From the NCBI GenBank assembly GCA_015680685.1, contig MNCI01013584.1:335937-399936 (forward strand): a stretch of 64,000 bases of DNA, read 5' to 3'. Made by a program: the position numbers and the translations under genes. Below the pieces are notes generated by a model. It saw only the letters and a list, made by a program, of their open reading frames with translations, had not been told where the DNA came from and did not search any database. Positions within the stretch are counted from its first letter, which is position 1. Each line of letters starts with the position of its first letter. This document shows, piece by piece, positions 58,358-64,000 of this stretch. The stretch is from Gnetum montanum. Lineage: Eukaryota; Streptophyta; Gnetopsida; Gnetales; Gnetaceae.

Positions 58358-60823
58358 CTTTTGTTTACATTGCATTGCACTAGCCTACACATTTACATTT
58401 TTCCCACTCACTTAGATCATGCATTTTTTTTACACATTCGTCAACTTAGTTTACACATTGTATTTGAAAAAAATCAAACATAAAAACATAAAACTATAAA
58501 AACACATGGCCTGAAAAGGCCTTTAACTAGCATACGGCCAGGAACGGCCTAAAACTACCACTTGTTGCTTTTATTTCATTCATACATTTTGACTATGTTT
58601 ACAAAGGTGTTGCTTGATTTTTTTTCTTTCTAGTTGATTTTTGTAGGATCTTGTAGACACATAGCATGACTACGCATGCAACATCACACCTTACACAAGC
58701 AAGGTAAGCAACAATCCGCTATGACTATAAACTGGTACAGAATAGTCTTGGCATCATGACTTAAAATCGATACCACAGAACAGTCCTGGCATCATGACTT
58801 AAAAATAATACCACAGAACAATCCTGGCATCATGACTTAAAACTAATACCATAGGACAGTCCTGGCATCATGACTTAAAACTGATACCGCAAAATAGTCC
58901 TAGCATCATGACTTAAAACTGATACCACAAAACAGTCTTGGCATCATGACTTAAAACTGATACCATAGAACAGTCCTGGCATCATGATTTAAAACTGATA
59001 CCACAAAACAGTCTTGGCATCATGACTTAAAACTGATACCACAAAACAGTCTTGGCATCATGACTTAAAACTGATACCATAGAGAAGTCCTGGATCATGA
59101 CTTAAAATCGATACCACAGAACAGTCCTGGCATCATGACTTAAAAATAATACCACAGAACAATCCTGGCATCATGACTTAAAACTAATACCATAGGACAG
59201 TCCTGGCATCATGACTTAAAACTGATACCACAGAACAGTCCTGGCATCATGACTTAAAACTAATACCACAGAACATTCCTAGCATTATGACTTAAAACTA
59301 ATACCATAGAACAGTCCTGGCATTATGACATTAACTAATACCATAGAATTTCCTAGAGTCATGACAATAAACTGACACCATAGAGCTCTGTCTGGTATGA
59401 TGCTAAACTACCACATATGTCCACCATGACATGAAACTAGCACCCAGAGTCCACTAAGACTATAAACTAGCTTACCTCTTCACAGTATTCTATGATTATA
59501 AACTAGCAATGCACCATTTGCTACAATGCTAAAACTAGCACTGTCCAAAGGGTTATGACGTAAAACTAATCAACAACAATTCGCTAGGACTATAAACTAG
59601 CAACATCATTGATGACCAGGCAAAAAAACCTGAAAAGATGTACTGCTGCAATTGGATGTACATGTTCCACGAAGACTTGCTATATGATTGATCTCATGGA
59701 CCTTGACAAGGATGATACTGTTCATGATTCTGTCTATTTTAAAAGTTGCATGCGGTGGCTCCATATCCTTGTTTAAAGTGCTTAGTTAACTATTTCATTT
59801 GTGTTTTTCTTGTCTTCTTGGAGTTGTGTTTTTAAGATGACACTCCTGAGGCATTCATACATAGATGCACTTCATTGTGACGACAAGGTATCACATTCTT
59901 CCTAATGCATGTAACTAGGTTAATTAATCTGTTCATAAGTACATTCCCAACTCCTGACACATCCCCTATTTCTCCATCATGTCCCAATTGTCCTATTCAA
60001 TTACACCCCTGGATACATTCCACTCAGTTAAAAACTCTTGATACACTATTGCAAACTGTGACTCTCTAAACAATTGCAACGCAAAACACAGTAAATAGTA
60101 CATGATGCAAAATGCAAGCACTCAAACACAAGCATGACATAAAAAGCAAGCTCTTTCAAAAATACTAAGAAAAAGAAAATTAAAAGGAAAGGAAAAGACA
60201 AAAGAAAAAAAATTAAAGAAAATAAGAAACAAACAAGAAAACAAAAAAGAAAAAGAAAAAGAAGGTCAAAAGAGAAAAATGCACAGAAAAGGTCTTCATG
60301 ACCCCATTGACATCATAAACAAAAAACTATTGGCTATTCTCATACAATCCCTAGGTGAGAAGGCAATTGTCTTGGAAAACAGTTACACTTGTATCTCAAA
60401 GAGACCATGTTACACATCATCACGTAGCTTTGGCTATTTACAATGGGTCCTGTAAACACTCTTTAAAAGTCTTATTTCTCCAAAGAATGCATCTCCTATG
60501 TCTTGGCTCCGAGTCTACTAAACATTGGCTATTGACAAGGACCAAGGATGTAGCTTATTCGTGTGAGAATAGTTCCTCTCCCACAATCCCACACTCCCGG
60601 CATCAATCATAGCCCTTAACCTCCTAGCTTCCCTAGTTACAACCAATTCCCTTGCATCTTGAACCACATTCTCCCAATCCCATGTCCTTTTGAAAATGGT
60701 GCGATGACATCTAGCCAAAGGTGGATGGTTGATGCTTGACGCTTGTTTGTTCATGGTTTTTTGTACTTCTTTGTCGACGCCTCTCGAGCAGATTCCTCTA
60801 GACATCAACAAAGAGGGGCCAAT
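58358..60823 (+). other. Non-coding 3' half of element D
   Basis: No pol domain is visible. The order matches element C: ACATGGCCTGAAAAGGCCTT (58504), an exon-like block 58647-58703 (TTGATTTTTGTAG before, GTAAGC after), TTAAACT-type repeats including the 38-bp array, an acceptor-like stretch near 59836 and the tract AAAGAGGGGCCA (60811-60822) before the LTR. A purine-rich low-complexity run occupies about 60130-60290. The stretch at 60340-60750 is unique-looking and unexplained. Confidence 0.6.
58744..59345 (+). repeat. 38-bp tandem repeat, 16 copies, with a 341-bp higher-order duplication
   Basis: The unit reads AGTCCTGGCATCATGACTTA then AAACTGATACCACAGAAC. The variants TTAAAATCGATACC, TTAAAAATAATACC and TTAAAACTAATACC come in the same order at 58761 and again 341 bases later at 59102, so a block of nine units was duplicated. 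Units fade into related TTAAACTAGCAC words up to 59600. Confidence 0.92.
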
Positions 60824-62356
60824 GAAACACCACTAATTTCAGCCTAACACTTTGAAACAAGAATGAATCAAGCCCTTTCGAGCTTTTGGGAGGCAAAATT
60901 TGGCTAACGCAATGGAAACCACGCTCAGCTAAATCAAGCCACCTTGTTCATCCCGTCAATTTGGAAGCTTGCCCACAACGTGACCAACTCTTGGAGTCTC
61001 AAAACTGAGCCAAAACGATCCAATATACAACATGGAAGTCATCCTTAGAGCACATCCTTGAAAACTTCCAGTCCTAACTTCCAAAATTACAGATTTTAGC
61101 TTAAAAATTGCAAGTTTTTACAAGAGTTCCATGTCACACTGCATGTCACGTTGTAGCATGAAATACTCAAAGTGGTTCGATGTCACACTGCATGTCACGC
61201 CATAGCGTGACATACTCAAAGTGGTATAGAATTTCACATGTCATGCTACATGTCATGCTATAGCGTGACATACTCAAAATGGTTCTAGATCTTAGTTTTT
61301 TGTAAGATTTCACATGTCACATTGCAAGTCATGTTGCAGCGTGACCGTAGCATGACAGACTCAAATGGTGCCAGACAAGTCACATCCAAGCCCAAATTCA
61401 AGATTTCAGGTCACTCTTAGGATCAACTAAATAGCCATGGAACCACAAAAACACTCGAATCAACATCCTGTAGTAGTCAATTAAAAGATCCAGAAGTTTC
61501 AAGTGAGCCAGAGTGAATTTCTCTTATTGTCATTTCATTTCATTGTAAATATTCATTTGTGGGCTTGTCGAGCCCTCACGATCTAAATTGTATGTACTCC
61601 CATGGGCTTGAGTAACCCATACATTATAAGATACAATGCACCTGGTTAGGAACATATCTTGCCCTCGCATGTCCAACTCACATACAGATGTCCATCGGAC
61701 ACGTGTCACTAGATCCATTTTCCTCTCATTTCCCAGCCGTTGATTCCATTTTCAAATTCTACACTTGAGCCCGGCTCAACCCTATAAATACCCTGTCAAT
61801 TCACATAAACAGGGTTGGAAATTTTGGACATTGGTAATTCTGAGAACATATAGCAAACCAAAAATCCTTGGGTGCTTGGCACACTTGACTCCTAGCATCC
61901 AAGCACTTCTGAAACACATCACATTACATCACCCCAGGGCTCAGTGCTTGACCTACCATCCATACGTGCAGCTACGCTTTGACTGGTGTACATCTTTTCT
62001 AAGCAATACAATACAGTTCATTTTTCCATCCATTTATTCTATTTACTCTATACTTTACATTCAGTTTACATTTGGTTTACATTTTATTCACAATACAGTT
62101 TCTACATATGTTTCTGTTTACATTTTTATGCACACTATTTATGTTTTAAGACATCAGTTATGATAACCCTAATGCAAGCCATAGTTTATGCTTGGGGAAG
62201 TCCTTGGTTGATTTGCATGTAGATCATCCAAGGCACTCTGCCTTCATTCCCTTTTCCAGCTTGCCCTCAAGCGAAGGCAGGGTCAGTTGTGCCTGCCCGA
62301 TGATTTTTTAGTTTTTTTTCCCTTCCAGCCTTACACCGACGATTTAGGTTAGTACA
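60824..62356 (+). mobile_element. 3' LTR of element D
   Basis: It is collinear with 53048-54584, including the 60-base units (61130-61360) and the TATA box at 61783. It ends AGGTTAGTACA, followed by the TCAAG duplication and the rest of C's LTR. Confidence 0.93.
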
Positions 62357-62681
62357 TCAAGGATTTCTCTTTAGAATTTAGCATAACACTTGTATTTTTC
62401 TTACTTTTTCTTACATATTTACATGTTCATCTCACAGTTATCAGGCTAGGACACCCTGCTACACTCTAGCTTTCCTGGACTCAATGCCCACGTGTAACGT
62501 ACTATAAACCCTTTTTGCACACACTCATTTTAACACCATGTAAGTCCCTGTCTGATCAACAAGACTGTTTAGGGCACCCCATATCTATTTTTCCTAGTAG
62601 GACCTTCTCATAAATTTTGGGTTAGCCTGTACATCTAGTGACCTCTCGGTGTTCTAGCCACCAACATTTTCAGATGTCATA
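62357..62681 (+). mobile_element. 3' LTR of element C, right part
   Basis: After the duplicated TCAAG, GATTTCTCTTTAGAATTTAG matches 45244 onward of the 5' LTR and continues to CAGATGTCATA at 62681, followed by the GGCCA target duplication. Confidence 0.92.
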
Positions 62682-63433
62682 GGCCATGAATGAGGTTATA
62701 AAATGGCTATGATTTGGCTGTAAAAAGGCTATAAAATGGCTACAAATTGGCTACCAAATTTCTATCCCATTTAGGTGAGATCGGTTCTCAAATTAGGGGG
62801 TTACTATACATAGTACGTGTCTTTCCTCATGGCCATTCCACTTACTATAAATAGTAACCAAGGCACACCTCCACATTGAACTCTCCACCATGCTTGTTGA
62901 AGTGGTCGATCAACATTAAAGTGCATGGAGTGATGAATTTTGGATTTTGTGGCTTCCATACTGGGGAATGTACTTTTCAACATTAGTGGTGAAGACTCCA
63001 CATTGGGAGGGAACTTTCACATTGATGAGGGAAGATTTCTAGGCTTCACATGTAGTCTCCACATTGAAGGAAGAAAGTTTCCAAAACTCCTAGACTTCCA
63101 TGCTAGGGGTAGATGAGATTTACTCCTTGCATGTTTCTAGCGTAGAAAAGTGTATACCCTCCATAAAACCCATCAAATTGCATTTTTTAGCCTTCCAAAT
63201 GGCATTTTTAACCTTCCCAAGCCCAAATATAGATACTACGTGACTTTTTTCACTTGGGAAATAAGGCTTTGACAACTTATGAGGCATTTTTAGCCCCAAA
63301 AATATAAAGTATGTGAAATTGCCCACTATGGATTATAATCTTTACATTTACAATGAATTTTTGCCTCAAGTTTCATGGGTGAAAGCTACATGATGATGAT
63401 TGGCTATAACATGCAAATTTTTGTGGTGTTTCA
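62682..63433 (-). mobile_element. 3' LTR of element E (right part; split by C)
   Basis: On the minus strand the LTR starts at 63433 with TGAAACACCACAAAAATTTG, the same start as C and D, preceded by the tract CAACAAGAGGAACCAT. It runs leftwards to the GGCCA site at 62682, where C is inserted. A stretch of GGCTATAAAATGGCTACAAA units (62695-62755) lies in it. The open frames at 62804-63001 and 63120-63326 have no family pattern. Confidence 0.7.
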
Positions 63434-63683
63434 ATGGTTCCTCTTGTTGGTGTTCGAAGGATGGACCTGAGAGGCACTAACAAAGAATACAAAACATCAC
63501 TAAATACTATAACTTTACAATGCATACAAGCCACATTGGAATTAGGCTATCTAGCTTACCAAAGTTGCTAGTTTAATGTTGTGATAGGCCATAGTACTAG
63601 TCTAAGGCCCTGGTAGGCTATGTCACTAGTTTAAGGTCATAGCAGATCATTGAAAGTAAGCTAACTTCTTGATGATTTTTCAA
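63434..63683 (-). other. 3' untranslated region of element E
   Basis: Between the integrase stop and the LTR the minus strand has TTAAACTAG words (CTGCTATGACCTTAAACTAG, CAACATTAAACTAGCAAC) and a pre-LTR stretch TTTTGTATTCTTTGTTAGTG then CCTCTCAGGTCCATCC. The latter closely resembles C at 51720-51760 and D at 60755-60800. The tie to the C/D family is clear. Confidence 0.65.
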
Positions 63684-64000
63684 CTACATGTAGTATGGAT
63701 TTAGATAGGAATGATTAACTAGATTGACTAGCTCATTCTCATTCATGCCAGCTATTCTGAATGTGCCATTTTCATAGGCTTTGGTAACAAGGAAGCACCC
63801 TTTCCAGTTGGTTGAGAACTTGTCTACATGCTCACAAATGGCTTTGAGGACCAAGTCACCTTATTTGATCTTGTGCATGGTCAAGTTATGGTGATGCTAC
63901 TGCATATTCCTCTCTTAATAGTGTTTTATGTGATCAAGTCTTACATACATTGCTCCTCCACCAAGACTAGGACCATTATCTATAACTCCTTGTTCTACTC
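63684..64000 (-). pseudogene. Integrase C-terminal part of element E (runs off the window)
   Basis: The minus strand reads GDLVLKAICEHVDKFSTNWK, then GCFLVTKAYENGTFRIAGMN, ELVNLVNHSYLNPYYM and a TAG stop at 63684-63686. This is the GDLVL...NW.GP..V......G.Y.L....G......N...L..YY module that ends Tat-type integrases. Stops upstream (AYTRLDHIKHY-stop) show decay. The catalytic core would lie beyond 64000. Unlike C and D, E therefore carried enzyme genes. Confidence 0.75.

Larger units (their letters stand above)
53048..62356 (+). mobile_element. Element D: Tat-like gag-pro-only LTR retrotransposon nested in C's 3' LTR
   Basis: LTRs 53048-54584 (1537 bases) and 60824-62356 (1533 bases) with ends TGAAACAC and AGTACA (AGTATA in the 5' copy). 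Target duplication TCAAG at 53043-53047 and 62357-62361. The intact C sequence TTCTCAAGCATTTCTCTTTG at 45235 shows the empty site. Inside are a primer site, leader repeats, one gag-protease frame, a 38-bp satellite-like array and the polypurine tract AAAGAGGGGCCA. There is no RT, RNase H or integrase. It is younger than C by position, but its LTRs already differ at roughly one base in ten over the first 200 bases by eye. Confidence 0.93.
44376..62681 (+). mobile_element. Element C: Tat-like gag-pro-only LTR retrotransposon
   Basis: LTRs at 44376-45564 and 51780-53047 plus 62362-62681 (the second is split by element D). Target duplication GGCCA at 44371-44375 and 62682-62686. Inside are a primer site (45570), repeats, one long gag-protease frame (46449 to about 49852) and a non-coding 3' half with splice-like signals, ending in the polypurine tract AAAGAGGGGCCA. 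The internal region is only 6.2 kb and shows no RT, RNase H or integrase, so C depended on enzymes from another element. It sits in the 3' LTR of element E. Confidence 0.9.

Noticed and set aside
60518-60811. Minus-strand frame of 97 codons in element D
   Set aside because: It runs into the pre-LTR sequence conserved for non-coding reasons and shows no family motif.
1-64000. Possible CRISPR array, bacterial operon or tRNA/rRNA gene
   Set aside because: All regular repeats have variable, directly abutting units without unique spacers; no cloverleaf or rRNA core words were seen, and the content is plant transposons.

Overview
The window is plant nuclear DNA that consists almost entirely of decayed transposable elements. 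No intact gene, tRNA, rRNA or CRISPR array was seen. Very long retrotransposons, insertions nested inside each other's LTRs, AT-rich filler and coding frames broken mainly by C-to-T type changes suggest a very large, slowly purged genome such as a gymnosperm. That is an inference; no species marker is present. Two scaffold gaps (993-1790 and 22797-23328) and several single-N joins are assembly features, and one join carries a false inverted duplication (49853-50093).

Layout. (1) 1791-2902: an LTR on the + strand with GATATC palindromes upstream of a TATA box. (2) 4635 to about 28420: element A, a minus-strand Athila-like Ty3/gypsy element with gag, protease, RT, RNase H, integrase and a downstream envelope-like/plant-transposon-protein ORF. 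Its primer site resembles that of tRNA-Asp-primed Athila elements. Element B (14805-27263) has split A between the 5' leader and gag. B is a minus-strand Tat-like element with two 3.35-kb LTRs, an archaeal-type RNase H ahead of RT, and an internal deletion. Both B LTRs carry fragments resembling host genes (UFD1-like, receptor-kinase-like and one uncertain). (3) 28420-33830: AT-rich filler with a small chromovirus-type LTR at 31339-31743. (4) 33834-43530: remains compatible with a Mutator-like transposon of the ULP-carrying type. A + strand ULP1/C48-protease pseudogene (33834-36307) and a minus-strand SWIM-type transposase pseudogene (about 42600-43530) flank diverged tandem repeats. (5) 44.3-64 kb: a three-level nest. 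Minus-strand Tat-like element E (integrase tail at 63684-64000) has element C (44376-62681, target duplication GGCCA) inserted in its 3' LTR. C in turn has element D (53048-62356, target duplication TCAAG) inserted in its own 3' LTR.

C and D are complete LTR-to-LTR elements that encode only gag and protease. Neither has a recognisable reverse transcriptase, RNase H or integrase, so they look non-autonomous. They share LTR start, polypurine tract, UTR motifs, splice-like signals and Gag-protease with each other, and the LTR start and UTR motif with E. The putative 18-base primer site of C is identical to that of B. A plausible reading is a Tat-lineage community in which enzyme-coding elements (B- or E-like) served gag-pro-only relatives.

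All names come from reading motifs by eye. No database search was possible.
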